Assembly: GCF_001426225.1 (NCBI RefSeq)
Contig: NZ_LMRT01000016.1
Span: 62,001-126,000 of the forward strand
Direction of reading: 5' to 3'
Length of the DNA stretch: 64,000 nucleotides
From: Allobosea sp. Leaf344
GTDB taxonomy: Bacteria; Pseudomonadota; Alphaproteobacteria; Rhizobiales; Beijerinckiaceae
The translations under genes and the position numbers were made by a program. Positions 42,820 through 52,692 of this stretch are shown piece after piece (positions within the stretch are counted from its first letter, which is position 1; the number at the start of each line of letters is the position of its first letter). Under the pieces are notes generated by a model that worked only from the letters and a program-made list of their open reading frames with translations, was not told the DNA's origin and searched no databases.

Positions 42820-43137
42820 TCAGCCGACGAGCCGCTCATTGGGACGGTCTGCGCCCCACATCTTCTCGAGATTATAGAAGTCCCGGACTTCGGGCCGGAA
42901 GACATGGATGATGATGTCGCCGGTATCGATCAGGACCCAGTCGCAGGCGGGCATGCCTTCGACCTTCGGAGCCGGCAGGCCGGAGCCCTTCAGCGCCTCG
43001 ACCAGGCTGTCGGCGATGGAGGCGACGTGCCGGTTGACGCGGCCGGTCGCGATGATCATGGCGTCGGCCAGGGAGGTCTTGCCGACCAGGTCGATGACGG
43101 TGATGTCCTCGGCCTTCATTTCTTCGAGGACATGCAA
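42820..43137 (-). CDS. rsfS: Ribosome silencing factor RsfS (start uncertain)
   Basis: At least 105 residues: LEEMKAEDITVIDLVGKTSLADA, MIIATGRVNRHVASIADSL, DWVLIDTGDIIIHVF and YNLEKMWGADRP are the family blocks. It binds L14 and blocks subunit joining when nutrients fall. No ATG or GTG start lies upstream: the frame stays open to a TGA near 43260. The candidates are TTG 43137, which trims the first helix, and CTG 43230 (LNRQTLGEAEPKPLPQAAV), which would restore a normal N-terminus. Confidence 0.9.
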   Translation of the reverse strand: MHVLEEMKAEDITVIDLVGKTSLADAMIIATGRVNRHVASIADSLVEALKGSGLPAPKVEGMPACDWVLIDTGDIIIHVFRPEVRDFYNLEKMWGADRPNERLVG

Positions 43138-43300
43138 TGCGAGGGCGACGCTGTCAGCGGAGGGGTTGTCCGATACAGCGGCCTGGGGAAGCGGCTTGGG
43201 CTCGGCTTCGCCAAGGGTTTGACGGTTCAGTTCCGTATCCTCTCGATCACGACGCGCTCACTGCGCGACGATCTGAAAATACGCTCGACCCGCCCAAATT

Positions 43301-43912
43301 TCAATCTTTTTCGGCCAGTTCCCGCAACATCGTCGACGAGAGATCCGAGCGGCGGCCATGCAGGAAGATCCAGGCCGGCGGTTTCGCACCGGGCAGCGCG
43401 GCGCCCTGGCTCTCCGACATGCGGTAGCGCGAGAGCCAGTTCGCGGCGGGCGAGGCGACGGCGTGATGCGTCGAGCCCGGGCGGTCGATCACGGCGATCG
43501 GCATCATCCGGGCGATGGCGCGCCACTCGTTCCAGCGATGGAAATTCTGGAGATTGTCCGAGCCCATCAGCCAGACGAATTGCACGCCGGGGCAGCGCAG
43601 CTGCAGGGCGCGCAGCGTGTCGGCGGTGTAGCGCGTGCGCAGCTTCGCCTCGATGCCGGTGACGTGGATGCGCGCATGATCCGCCACCTGGCGGCTGAAG
43701 GCGATCCGCGACTCGATCGGCGGCAGGCGGGCATTGTCCTTGAGCGGATTGCCCGGGGTGACGAGCCACCAGACTCGGTCGAGCTGCAGGCGGCGCAGCG
43801 CCGTCAGGCTCGCCATGCGATGCCCGTCATGGGCCGGGTTGAAGGTCCCGCCGAACAACCCGATGCGCAAGCCCGGCGCATGGGGCGGTAGCCGCATGTG
43901 CTCGATGCTCAC
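43301..43912 (-). CDS. nadD: Nicotinate-nucleotide adenylyltransferase
   Basis: A protein of about 200 residues. [18 protein letters not shown] carries the nucleotidyltransferase HxGH-type motif, [11 protein letters not shown] and [14 protein letters not shown] are NadD blocks, and LSSTMLRE is the ISSTxIR-like C-terminal motif. It converts nicotinate mononucleotide to NaAD in NAD synthesis. GTG 43912 overlaps the proA stop (GTGA) and suggests coupling; ATG 43897 is five codons further in and equally possible. Confidence 0.92.
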   Translation of the reverse strand: MSIEHMRLPPHAPGLRIGLFGGTFNPAHDGHRMASLTALRRLQLDRVWWLVTPGNPLKDNARLPPIESRIAFSRQVADHARIHVTGIEAKLRTRYTADTLRALQLRCPGVQFVWLMGSDNLQNFHRWNEWRAIARMMPIAVIDRPGSTHHAVASPAANWLSRYRMSESQGAALPGAKPPAWIFLHGRRSDLSSTMLRELAEKD

Positions 43913-45216
43913 GGCCGGATCTGACCATTGCCATGGACACGGTATTTGAACGAGCAGAGCTGTTCGACGCCGACCGGGCCGCGCGCATGCATGCGCCCCG
44001 TGGCGATCCCGATCTCGGCGCCGAAGCCGAATTCCCCGCCATCGGCGAATTGGGTCGAGGCATTGTGCAGCACGATGGCGGAATCGACCTCCGCCAGGAA
44101 GCGCGCGGCCACCGCCGCGTCCTCGGTGACGATCGCATCGGTATGGTGCGAGCCGAAACGGGCGATATGCTCCATCGCCTCCTCCGGACCGGCGACGAGT
44201 TTCACCGCTATGATCCGGTCGAGATATTCGGTCGCCCAATCCGCTTCGCCGGCGGGCGTGACGCGCGGATCGACGGCCTGCGTCCGCGCATCGCCGCGCA
44301 CCGCGCAGCCCCCGGCCAGGAGATCGGCGACCAGCGGATGCAGATGGGTGTCGGCGCAGGCCCGGTCGACCAGCAGGGTTTCGGCCGCGCCGCAGACGCC
44401 GGTGCGGCGCAGCTTGGCGTTGAGCACGATCTCGCGCGCCATGGCCAGATCCGCGGCCGCATGGACATAGACATGGCAGTTGCCGTCGAGATGGGCGAAG
44501 ACCGGCACGCGGGCTTCGGCCTGGACGCGCGCGACGAGGCTGCGGCCGCCGCGCGGCACCACCACGTCGATCGCGCCGTCGAGCCCGGCGAGCAGGGCGC
44601 CGACCGCGGCACGGTCGCGCGTCGGCACCAGCTGGACGGCGTCCGGCGGCAGGCCGGCTTCGCTCAGGCCTTCGCGCAGCGCGTCAGTGATGGCGAGCGA
44701 GGTGCGGAAACTATCCGACCCGGCCCGCAGGATCGCGGCGTTTCCGCTCTTCAGGCAGAGCGCCCCGGCATCGGCGGTGACGTTGGGCCGGCTCTCGAAG
44801 ATCACGGCGATGACGCCGAGCGGCGTCGCCACACGCTCGAAACGCAGGCCGTTGGGCCGGGTCCATTGCGCCAGGACGCGGCCGACGGGATCGGGCAGGG
44901 CGGCGACGCTCGCCACGGCGGCCGCGACATCGGCGAGGCGGGCCTCGTCGAGCGACAGCCGGTCGATGAAGGCCGGGGCCTGTCCCGCCGCCTTCGCATC
45001 CGCCAGGTCGCGGGCATTGGCGTCGAGGATCGCCGCCGCATGCCGGCCGATCGCGGCCGCCATGGCGTGCAGCGCGGCGTCGCGCTGCGCCGCCGGGGCG
45101 AGCGCGACCTGTCGCGAGGCCGCGCGGGCGCTGAGCCCGATCGCCGCCATCGCGGCCTGCAGATCGCGTTCGTCGTCGCCGGTGGAGACCACGCGCAGGG
45201 CGCTCTCGCTCGTCAT
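43909..45216 (-). CDS. proA: Gamma-glutamyl phosphate reductase
   Basis: A 435-residue aldehyde dehydrogenase-fold enzyme. [36 protein letters not shown] and the catalytic Cys segment [15 protein letters not shown] are diagnostic. It reduces glutamyl phosphate to the semialdehyde, the second step of proline synthesis. ATG 45216 is used; GTG 45264 would overlap the proB 3' end by 11 bases. Confidence 0.95.
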   Translation of the reverse strand: MTSESALRVVSTGDDERDLQAAMAAIGLSARAASRQVALAPAAQRDAALHAMAAAIGRHAAAILDANARDLADAKAAGQAPAFIDRLSLDEARLADVAAAVASVAALPDPVGRVLAQWTRPNGLRFERVATPLGVIAVIFESRPNVTADAGALCLKSGNAAILRAGSDSFRTSLAITDALREGLSEAGLPPDAVQLVPTRDRAAVGALLAGLDGAIDVVVPRGGRSLVARVQAEARVPVFAHLDGNCHVYVHAAADLAMAREIVLNAKLRRTGVCGAAETLLVDRACADTHLHPLVADLLAGGCAVRGDARTQAVDPRVTPAGEADWATEYLDRIIAVKLVAGPEEAMEHIARFGSHHTDAIVTEDAAVAARFLAEVDSAIVLHNASTQFADGGEFGFGAEIGIATGRMHARGPVGVEQLCSFKYRVHGNGQIRP

Positions 45217-45253
45217 GATCAGTGGCCTGTCCAACCCCAGTTTCGCCGCGACC

Positions 45254-46378
45254 TTAACCGACACCGAGCGCCATGTCGTCCCGGTGGATCATCTCGGCGC
45301 GCCCGGGATAGCCCAGTATGGCCTCGATGTCCCGCGAGGCCCGGCCCAGCACCAGCGCGGCTTCATGCGCGTCGTAGGAGACCAGCCCGCGCCCCAGCAC
45401 GGCGCCCGCGCCGTCGCGGATCAGCACGGCGTCGCCGCGCGAGAACTCGCCCTCGATACGGCTCACGCCGACGGGCAGCAGGCTGGCGCCGCCGCGCAGC
45501 GCGCGCACCGCGCCGGCGTCGAGATAGAGCGCGCCGCGCGGTTCCAGCGAGCCGGCGATCCAGGTCTTGCGCGCGGTGGCGGGGGTCGAACCGCTCAGGA
45601 ACCAGGTGCAGCGCGCCCCGCCTGCGACCGCGGCGAGCGGATTCTTGCCGCGGCCATCGGCGATCAGCATATGCGTGCCGCCCGCCGCCGCGATCTTGCC
45701 CGCCTCGATCTTGGTGCGCATGCCGCCGCGGGACAGTTCCGAGGCCGCGCCGCCGGCCATGGCGTCGATCTCGGGGGTGATGCGCTCGACCAGCGGGATG
45801 TGGCGGGCCGCGGGGTCGCTGGCGGGAGGGGCGGTGTAGAGCCCGTCGATATCGGAGAACAGCACCAGGAGATCGGCGCCCGCCATGGTGGCGACGCGCG
45901 CGGCGAGGCGGTCATTGTCGCCATAGCGGATCTCGGTCGTCGCGACGGTGTCGTTCTCGTTGATCACCGGCACGGCGCGCAGGTCGAGCAGCCGTCCCAG
46001 CGTCGCCCGCGCATTGAGATAGCGCCGGCGCTCCTCGGTATCGGCGAGGGTCAGGAGGATCTGCCCGGCGGTGAGACCGTGATGGCCGAGCGCCTCCGCC
46101 CAGGTCCGTGCCAGCGCGATCTGCCCGACGGCGGCGGCGGCCTGGCTCTCCTCCAGCCGCAGCGAGCCGGAGGGCAGCCCGAGCACGGTCCGCCCCAGCG
46201 CGATCGCGCCGGACGAGACCACGAGCACATCGGCGCCGCGCTGGTGGAGATCGGCGAGATCCTCGGCCAGCGCCGCCAGCCAGGCATGGCGCAGGCGGCT
46301 GCGCTCGCGATCGACCAGCAGGCTGGAGCCGACCTTGACGACGATGCGGCGGAACTGGCTGAGCGAAGGGGTTTTCAC
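45254..46378 (-). CDS. proB: Glutamate 5-kinase with PUA domain
   Basis: A 374-residue enzyme: amino-acid kinase domain ([54 protein letters not shown]) plus a C-terminal PUA domain from about residue 280 ([20 protein letters not shown]). It phosphorylates glutamate and is normally feedback-inhibited by proline. It heads the minus-strand housekeeping run proB-proA-nadD-rsfS-rlmH. Confidence 0.95.
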   Translation of the reverse strand: MKTPSLSQFRRIVVKVGSSLLVDRERSRLRHAWLAALAEDLADLHQRGADVLVVSSGAIALGRTVLGLPSGSLRLEESQAAAAVGQIALARTWAEALGHHGLTAGQILLTLADTEERRRYLNARATLGRLLDLRAVPVINENDTVATTEIRYGDNDRLAARVATMAGADLLVLFSDIDGLYTAPPASDPAARHIPLVERITPEIDAMAGGAASELSRGGMRTKIEAGKIAAAGGTHMLIADGRGKNPLAAVAGGARCTWFLSGSTPATARKTWIAGSLEPRGALYLDAGAVRALRGGASLLPVGVSRIEGEFSRGDAVLIRDGAGAVLGRGLVSYDAHEAALVLGRASRDIEAILGYPGRAEMIHRDDMALGVG

Positions 46379-46668
46379 GACGGGAACCGGAGCGGACGAA
46401 ACGGCACGGAGCCTCTGCCTGTTGGCGAAATCGCGGGCATTGTAAAGCGCCGGAGCCGCCTGCCGGCACTGCGCCTGGCGCTTTTCGCCGGGTTCGCATT
46501 GACAGGGAGGCTTCGATCGCCCATATGGGGTGGGTCGATATTTAGGCCGAACGACTTGGCCCCGCGCATGAAGATGCGCCTGCTGACGACCTTCCTGCTC
46601 AAAAAATCGAAACGCCGGCGCGTGGGTTTCGTCACGCGCCTTCCTAAAACGCAGCGAAAGGATTCGTT
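46379..46668 (+). promoter_or_regulatory. Promoter region and probable long 5' UTR of the cold-shock gene
   Basis: About 290 non-coding bases lie between the divergent proB start and the cold-shock gene. Long structured leaders are known for cspA-type genes; no specific thermosensor structure could be traced by eye. Confidence 0.35.
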
Positions 46669-46878
46669 ATGAGCGTCGGTACAGTCAAGTGGTTCAATTC
46701 GACCAAGGGTTTTGGTTTCATCCAGCCGGATGATGGCGGTCAGGACGTGTTCGTCCATATCAGCGCCGTCGAGCGGGCCGGCATGCGCGACCTCCGGGAG
46801 GGCCAGAAGATCTCCTTCGAGCTCGTCCAGGACAAGCGCTCGGGCAAGATGTCGGCCGACCAGCTTCGCGCCGAGTGA
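46669..46878 (+). CDS. Cold-shock protein, CspA family
   Basis: A 69-residue single cold-shock domain: [20 protein letters not shown] (RNP1 KGFGFI) and [13 protein letters not shown] (RNP2 VFVHI). It binds single-stranded RNA and DNA and melts structures. AAAGGA lies 8 bases before the ATG. It is followed after 154 bases by rpsU, a common pairing in Hyphomicrobiales. Confidence 0.95.
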   Translation: MSVGTVKWFNSTKGFGFIQPDDGGQDVFVHISAVERAGMRDLREGQKISFELVQDKRSGKMSADQLRAE

Positions 46879-47032
46879 GCCATTCGCCCCGTCGCGCGGG
46901 CATTGAATCGAGACGGCGACCACGGATGTACTGGCGCCCGATCCGTTCTGCTCTTCACCGCGACGAGGCGTGACGAAGGGTCGGGGATCACATCCCGGCC
47001 CTTTTCCACTTTCGAGACGTCAGGAGACAGCG

Positions 47033-47296
47033 ATGCAGGTTCTCGTCCGCGACAACAATGTCGATCAGGCCCTTCGGGTCCTCAAGAAGAAGATGCAGCG
47101 CGAGGGCGTGTTTCGCGAGATGAAGCGCCGTTCGGCCTATGAGAAGCCGTCCGAGAAGCGCGTCCGCGAGAAGGCCGACGCCATCCGCCGGGCCCGCAAG
47201 GTCGCCCGCAAGCAGATGCAGCGCGAGGGTCTGATCGCCGCGCCGAAGGTCAAGCCGCGGCCGGTCCGCGCTGGAAGCGCAGCTCCCGCGCGCTGA
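47033..47296 (+). CDS. rpsU: 30S ribosomal protein S21
   Basis: An 87-residue protein: [39 protein letters not shown] and the basic tail [11 protein letters not shown] are typical of S21. CAGGAGAC precedes ATG 47033. S21 helps pair the mRNA with the anti-Shine-Dalgarno of 16S rRNA. The tail after residue 70 ([17 protein letters not shown]) is extended. Confidence 0.95.
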   Translation: MQVLVRDNNVDQALRVLKKKMQREGVFREMKRRSAYEKPSEKRVREKADAIRRARKVARKQMQREGLIAAPKVKPRPVRAGSAAPAR

Positions 47297-47381
47297 TTTC
47301 ACTACCCTTTTGCGGGCATCTGGATTATTGCCCGCCTCGCGGGCCTCGGAATGACCCGCGTCAACCCAAAGAAGGCTCACC

Positions 47382-47762
47382 TTGAAGAACCCGAACGACC
47401 GCAGCTTCACTGATCGTCAGTCCAATTCCCAGAACGCCAAGAAGGCGCTGCTCGAGCGCTTCAAGGCACGGCCTGGGCCGGATGATCCGATCATGCAGCA
47501 GCGCCGCGCGGAGCGTGAGGCCATCGCTCAAGCCCGTGCCGCCCGCGAAGCCGAAAAGGCCGCCGCCCGCGCCGAGGCCGAGCGTCTCGCCGCGATCGAG
47601 CGGGCGCGCCTCGAAGAGGAAGAGCGCCAGGCCGAGATCCAGCGCGAGGCGGCCCGCAAGGCCGAGCAGGCGAAGCGCGATGCCGAGCGCCCGCGCAAGG
47701 TTCTGCTCGAGGCGGTGCAATACGCGCAGATGCGCGCCGCCGGCAAGGGCGGACGGCGCTAG
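47382..47762 (+). CDS. DUF6481 family protein
   Basis: A 126-residue highly charged protein. KNPNDRSFTDRQSNSQNAKK and LLERFKARPGPDDP are the conserved start, followed by a long Ala/Glu/Arg helix and VLLEAVQYAQMRAAGKGGRR. The start is TTG at 47382. The family is usually found next to S21 and cold-shock genes; its role is unknown. Confidence 0.82.
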   Translation: MKNPNDRSFTDRQSNSQNAKKALLERFKARPGPDDPIMQQRRAEREAIAQARAAREAEKAAARAEAERLAAIERARLEEEERQAEIQREAARKAEQAKRDAERPRKVLLEAVQYAQMRAAGKGGRR

Positions 47763-47979
47763 GGCCGGTGCCGCCGCGGCTTGGCCGCGGTGGGCATGAG
47801 ACGACGACGCGGCGCGGCGCTTCAGGCTTTTCAGCCGATCGCGCGCCGGCTGACGGGGTTCTCGCTCGCGGATCGGCGGCAGGAGGCTCGGCAGTGGACG
47901 GAACCGGCGGTGCGGGCTAAGGCCCGGCGCGCTGCCGGCAGGACACGCCTTTCCCCGAACCCAGCTGGGAGCGCCCGTC

Positions 47980-48309
47980 ATGGCCACCCGAGGACTTTCC
48001 GCCGATGAGATCAAGCGTCGCGCGCAGATCGCATTCGACAAGGCCGATGCGCGCAAGCAGGAGGCTTCGCGCGCGATGGAGGCCGAGCAGCAGGCGCGTG
48101 ACGCCGTGCTGCAGAAGACGGCGCGGCTGCGCGCCCTGCGCCTCGCCAAGGAGCAGGCGGATGCCGAGACGGCCGCCATCGTCGCGGCCGAACAGGCGCA
48201 GGTGAAGGCCGACCAGGCCCAGGCCAAGGCCGATGCCAAGGCGGCGAAGACCAAGGCCGCCAGCGACAAGGCGGCCAAGCCGCGCAAGACGGCGCTCAAG
48301 ACCGGCTGA
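47980..48309 (+). CDS. Ala/Lys-rich coiled-coil protein
   Basis: A 109-residue protein (ATRGLSADEIKRRAQIAFDK, then a long alternating Ala/Lys/Glu helix and a KPRKTALKTG tail). Composition resembles small nucleic-acid-associated or ribosome-associated proteins. It is separated from DUF6481 by 217 bases. No family named with confidence. Confidence 0.6.
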   Translation: MATRGLSADEIKRRAQIAFDKADARKQEASRAMEAEQQARDAVLQKTARLRALRLAKEQADAETAAIVAAEQAQVKADQAQAKADAKAAKTKAASDKAAKPRKTALKTG

Positions 48310-48771
48310 GCCGCCCCGGCACGGCGGCTCGAACCGGCGCCCGATTATTTCCATTTCGGAAAGACTGCCTTCCTGCCGTGGCCGAGTTCCCCGCTGCGGT
48401 CGGCTCTGGATACGCGCCCCTCGCATCGTGCAAAAAGCTGCGGCGTTCCGCCGCGCCCGGCGGGCGCTATTGCGCAGCGAATGTCTATTCTGGCAGGAAA
48501 ATGCGCATCTAGAACGTTTTAGATGCCCTCCTCAGTAATTCCGCGATTTATGCTGCGCTGCGGTGCGGCTCGACTTGTGGCGCCGTGTTTTACGACGTCG
48601 AGGCCGCTATAGCCGGGTGCCGGCGCCGGACGTCGCGGCCGTTCCACTCGGCTTCTCTCACAAATCTCTTGCCAGATCGGCGCTCCCGCTAAATCTATAG
48701 GCTTCGGCTTCGGATTTAGCCGCAAGCAAGCTCGCCTCGATCAAGAAGGCGAAGCCAGAGGGAGAACGATC
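48310..48771. other. Intergenic stretch with a small palindrome
   Basis: About 460 bases without a gene. GCATCTA (48505-48511) and TAGATGC (48520-48526) form a short inverted repeat around GAACGTTT. The TRAP operon promoter probably lies in the last 150 bases. Confidence 0.5.
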
Positions 48772-49887
48772 ATGACGACCGAACCCGCAAAGCCTCGTTC
48801 CAGCCGCCGCAATTTCCTGAAGGTCGCCGGCCTCGCCGGCGCCGGCGCCATCGCCATGCCGCAGGTCAGCCGCGCGCAGACCGTCACCTGGAAATACCAG
48901 TCGACCTGGCCGACCAAGGACATCTTCCACGAATTCGCGGGCGATTTCGCCAAGCGCGTCAACGAGATGTCGGGCGGGCGCCTGAAGATGGACGTGCTCG
49001 CCGCCGGCGCGGTGGTTCCGGCCTTCCAGATGCAGGATGCGGTGGCCGCCGGCATTCTCGACGCCGGCCATGGCGTCTGCGCCTATTGGTACGGAAAGAA
49101 CAAGGCCTTCTCGCTGTTCGGCACGCCGCCTTCGCTGGGCTGGGACGCCCACAGCTTCCTCGCCTGGATGAATTACGGCGGCGGCTACGATCTCTACAAC
49201 GAGCTGGTGCAGCAGCAGCTCAAGCTGAACCTCGTCGGCTTCCTCACCGGCCCGATGCCCTGCCAGCCGCTCGGCTGGTTCAAGAAGGAGCTGAAGACGG
49301 CCGATGATTTCAAGGGGCTGAAATACCGCACCGTCGGCCTCGCCGCCGATCTGATGCGCGAGATGGGCGCCGCCGTGACGATCCTGGCCGGCGGCGAAAT
49401 CGTGCCGGCGCTGGAGCGCGGCGTCATCGACGGGGCGGAGTTCAACAACCCCTCCTCGGATTCGCTGCTCGGCTTCCAGGACGTCGCCAAGGTGTTCATG
49501 CTGCAGAGCTATCACCAGGCGGCGGAGAGCTTCGAGATCATCTTCAACAAGACGAAGTTCGACGCGCTGTCGCCTGAGCTGAAGGCGATCGTGAAATATG
49601 CGGCGGAATCGGCCTCGTCCGACATGTTGTGGAAGGCGCTCGACCGCTATTCCAAGGATCTCGAGATGCTGCGCGGCAAGGGCGTCAACGTCGTGCAGAC
49701 GCCGGAAGCGATCCTGAAGTCGCAGCTCGCCGCCTGGGACAAGGTGCTCGAGAAGCTGTCGGCCGAGAATGCGTTCTTCAAGAAGGTGGTGGAGTCGCAG
49801 AAGGCCTGGGTGAAGCGCTCGGTCGGCTTCGAGCGGATCAACACGCCTTCGCGCGAGCTCGCCTACACGCATTTCTTCAAGGCCTGA
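48772..49887 (+). CDS. TRAP transporter substrate-binding protein (DctP family)
   Basis: A 371-residue exported protein. SSRRNFLKVAGLAGAGAIAM is a clear twin-arginine signal. The mature protein has DctP-family features (FAKRVNEMSGGRLKMDV, DDFKGLKYRTVGLAADLM, GGEIVPALERGVIDGAEFN). Members of this Tat-exported group often bind 2-oxo acids or other carboxylates. It is the first gene of the three-part TRAP operon; GGAG lies 9 bases before the ATG. Confidence 0.93.
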   Translation: MTTEPAKPRSSRRNFLKVAGLAGAGAIAMPQVSRAQTVTWKYQSTWPTKDIFHEFAGDFAKRVNEMSGGRLKMDVLAAGAVVPAFQMQDAVAAGILDAGHGVCAYWYGKNKAFSLFGTPPSLGWDAHSFLAWMNYGGGYDLYNELVQQQLKLNLVGFLTGPMPCQPLGWFKKELKTADDFKGLKYRTVGLAADLMREMGAAVTILAGGEIVPALERGVIDGAEFNNPSSDSLLGFQDVAKVFMLQSYHQAAESFEIIFNKTKFDALSPELKAIVKYAAESASSDMLWKALDRYSKDLEMLRGKGVNVVQTPEAILKSQLAAWDKVLEKLSAENAFFKKVVESQKAWVKRSVGFERINTPSRELAYTHFFKA

Positions 49888-50024
49888 CGCGCAGCTCCCT
49901 CCGATAGTGCCCGGCCGTCTCCGCGGCCGGGCGCCTGCGCGCCGCTCGCGCGTGGCCTTCGGCGCGGAAAGCGGCCCGGTGGCAGCAGCAGCGCCCGTTC
50001 CTCCCCGTCCAACCGGACCCGTTC

Positions 50025-50618
50025 ATGAAGCTCATCCTGGCGATCGACAAGTTCAACACCGCCATCGGCAAGCTCGCCGGCTGGAGCATCCTGATCCTGA
50101 CCTTCGCGATCAGCTATGAGGTGTTCGCACGCTATGCGCTGCGCGCACCGACCGAATGGGCCTTCGACGTCAGCTACATCCTGTACGGCACCCTGTTCAT
50201 GCTGGCCGGCCCCTATGCGCTGGCCCGCAACGCGCATGTGCGCGGCGATTTCCTCTATCGGCAATGGAGCCCGCGGACTCAGGCCAGGATCGATCTGACG
50301 CTGTATCTGCTGTTCTTCTTTCCCGGCATCATCGCGCTCGCCTGGGCCGGCTATAAATTCGCGGCGTTCTCCTGGATGATCGGCGAGCATTCGTCGAATT
50401 CACCCAATGGCCCGCCGCTCTACCATTTCAAATCGCTGATCCCGGTCGCGGGCGTGCTGATGACCGTCCAGGGCCTGGCGGAGGTGGCGCGGTGCGTGAT
50501 CTGCCTGCGCACCGGCGAGTGGCCAGCGCGGCTGCACGACGTCGAAGAGACCGAGAAGCTCATTCTGGAAAACGCGGCCCTCGCCGAGGCCGCACCGCAG
50601 GCAGGGAAAGCCGTCTGA
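50025..50618 (+). CDS. TRAP transporter small permease (DctQ family)
   Basis: A 197-residue membrane protein with four hydrophobic segments (AGWSILILTFAISYEVFARY, LTLYLLFFFPGIIALAW and others) and the DctQ signature WAFDVSYILYGTLFMLAGPY. Its stop overlaps the start of the large permease gene as TGATG. Confidence 0.93.
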   Translation: MKLILAIDKFNTAIGKLAGWSILILTFAISYEVFARYALRAPTEWAFDVSYILYGTLFMLAGPYALARNAHVRGDFLYRQWSPRTQARIDLTLYLLFFFPGIIALAWAGYKFAAFSWMIGEHSSNSPNGPPLYHFKSLIPVAGVLMTVQGLAEVARCVICLRTGEWPARLHDVEETEKLILENAALAEAAPQAGKAV

Positions 50619-51946
50619 TGTTTGGCATGGGCAATCCCGAACTCGGCGTGCTGATGCTCGTCCTGTTCATCGTCTTCATCATGCTGGGCTTCCCGATCGC
50701 CTTCACGCTGATGGCACTGGGTGTCGGCTTCGGCTACTGGGCGATGGGCGACACGGTGTTCAACCTCGTCGTGCAGCGCACCTATTCGGTGATGGCCAAC
50801 GACGTGCTGGTCTCGATCCCGCTGTTCATCTTCATGGGCTACATCATCGAGCGGGCGAACATCCTCGACAAGCTGTTCAAATCGATCCAGCTCGCGCTCG
50901 GCAATGTCCCCGGCTCGCTCGCCATCGCGACGCTCGCGACCTGTGCGATCTTCGCCACCGCCACCGGCATCGTCGGCGCCGTGGTGACGCTGATGGGGCT
51001 GCTCGCCTTCCCGGCGATGCTGCGCGCGGGCTACGACGTCAAGCTCTCGGCCGGCGTCGTCTGCGCCGGCGGCTGCCTCGGCATCCTGATCCCGCCCAGC
51101 GTGATGCTGATCCTCTACGGCGCGACGGCGGGCGTCTCGGTGCCGAAGCTTTATGCAGGCGCGCTGTTTCCGGGGCTGCTGCTGGCCGGGCTCTACATGA
51201 TCTACGTGCTGGTGCGCTGCTGGCTGAACCCCAGCCTGGCGCCGAAGCTGCCGAAGGAGGAGACCGACGTTCCCTGGTCGACCGTGCTCTGGGCCTTGGC
51301 GACGAGCTTCTTCCCGCTGACGCTGCTGATCATGTCGGTGCTGGGCGCGATCTTCTTCGGCCTGGCGACGCCGACCGAAGCGGCCGCGATCGGCGCGCTC
51401 GGCAGCCTGCTGCTGGCGGCCGCCTACCGCTCCCTGAATTTCGAGAAGGTGCGGGAATCCGTGGTGCTGACCGCCCGGACCTCGGCGATGGTCTGCTGGC
51501 TCTTCGTCGGCTCCTTCATCTTCTCCTCGATCTTCGCCATCCTCGGCGGGCATGAGCCGATCAAGAACCTCGTCACGGCGATGGATCTCTCGCCGACCAT
51601 GTTCCTGATCGTCGCTCAGGTGATCATCTTCATCCTGGGCTGGCCGCTGGAATGGACGGAGATCATCGTGATTTTCGTGCCGATTTTCCTGCCGCTGCTC
51701 GAATTCTTCAAGATCGATCCGCTGTTCTTCGGCATCCTCGTCGCGCTGAACATCCAGACCTCCTTCCTCTCGCCGCCGGTCGCGATGGCGCCGTTCTATC
51801 TCAAGGGGATTGCACCGCCGCACATCACCATCAACGAGATCTTCGCCGGCGTGACCCCGTTCCTGATGCTGGTCTTCGTCGCGCTGGTGATGGTCTATGT
51901 GTTTCCGGGCATCGCGCTCTGGCTGCCGAAATATCTGTACGGCTAG
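50618..51946 (+). CDS. TRAP transporter large permease (DctM family)
   Basis: A 442-residue membrane protein with about 12 helices. IVGAVVTLMGLLAFPAMLRAG and GGCLGILIPPSVMLILYGA are DctM hallmarks, and ATPTEAAAIGALGSLLLA recurs in the second half. It forms the ion-driven channel with DctQ. ATG 50618 is fixed by the overlap with the DctQ stop. Confidence 0.95.
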   Translation: MFGMGNPELGVLMLVLFIVFIMLGFPIAFTLMALGVGFGYWAMGDTVFNLVVQRTYSVMANDVLVSIPLFIFMGYIIERANILDKLFKSIQLALGNVPGSLAIATLATCAIFATATGIVGAVVTLMGLLAFPAMLRAGYDVKLSAGVVCAGGCLGILIPPSVMLILYGATAGVSVPKLYAGALFPGLLLAGLYMIYVLVRCWLNPSLAPKLPKEETDVPWSTVLWALATSFFPLTLLIMSVLGAIFFGLATPTEAAAIGALGSLLLAAAYRSLNFEKVRESVVLTARTSAMVCWLFVGSFIFSSIFAILGGHEPIKNLVTAMDLSPTMFLIVAQVIIFILGWPLEWTEIIVIFVPIFLPLLEFFKIDPLFFGILVALNIQTSFLSPPVAMAPFYLKGIAPPHITINEIFAGVTPFLMLVFVALVMVYVFPGIALWLPKYLYG

Positions 51947-52092
51947 GGCGCGTTTCCCGGCCGGATCCTCTGCAAAATACCCGTCCGTCTATGACAAACG
52001 GAATTATCCGCTTTAGTCTCGCCTTCGATTGAACCTTTGCCGCTCTCGCTGCGACCAATGGCAGCGAGCCGGAATGCGGGGCCTCGAAGGCG

Positions 52093-52653
52093 GTGCATAC
52101 GGAATCGGACGAAGACATCGTCAAGCGGATCGCCTCGGGCGACCGGCTCGCCATGAAGGTGCTGTTCTCGCGGCATCAGGTGCGGGTCTACCGTTTCGTG
52201 CTGCGGCTCGTCCGCGACGAGACGCTTGCCGAGGATGTGATCAGCGATGTCTTTCTCGATCTCTGGCGACAGGCGGCGACATTCGAGGCGCGGGCCTCGG
52301 TCGCGACATGGCTGCTCGCCATCGCCCGCAACAAGGCCTATTCGCTGCTGCGCAAGCGCCGCGACGCCGGGCTCGACGATGATTTCGCCGAAAGCATCGA
52401 GGATGAGGCGGACGACCCCGAAATCCTTCTGCAGAAGCAGGATAAGGGCATGGCGATCCGCGGCTGCCTCGACAGGCTCAGCCGCGAGCATCGCGAGATC
52501 GTCGATCTCGTCTATTATCACGAGACCAGTGTCGAGGAGGCCGCGCGGATCGTCGGCATTCCGGAAAACACGGTCAAGACCAGGCTCTTCCACGCCCGCA
52601 AGAAGCTGGGCGACTTGCTCAAGGCCGCCGGCATCGACAGGGGCTGGCCATGA
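52093..52653 (+). CDS. ECF-type RNA polymerase sigma factor
   Basis: A 186-residue sigma-70-family factor. Region 2 (LFSRHQVRVYRFVLRLVRDE, AEDVISDVFLDLWRQA, WLLAIARNKAYSLLRKRR) and region 4 (EIVDLVYYHETSVEEAARI, PENTVKTRLFHARKKLG) are complete. The start is GTG 52093. It is followed by a membrane anti-sigma gene and a subtilase gene, with which it probably forms a signal-transduction unit. Confidence 0.93.
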   Translation: MHTESDEDIVKRIASGDRLAMKVLFSRHQVRVYRFVLRLVRDETLAEDVISDVFLDLWRQAATFEARASVATWLLAIARNKAYSLLRKRRDAGLDDDFAESIEDEADDPEILLQKQDKGMAIRGCLDRLSREHREIVDLVYYHETSVEEAARIVGIPENTVKTRLFHARKKLGDLLKAAGIDRGWP

Positions 52654-52692
52654 GCAGCGCCGCAACCGCATCGCCGGCCCGGGAGACACGCC

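Noticed and set aside
44480-46672. 730-codon plus-strand frame opposite proA and proB
   Set aside because: Shadow of two unmistakable proline-synthesis genes.
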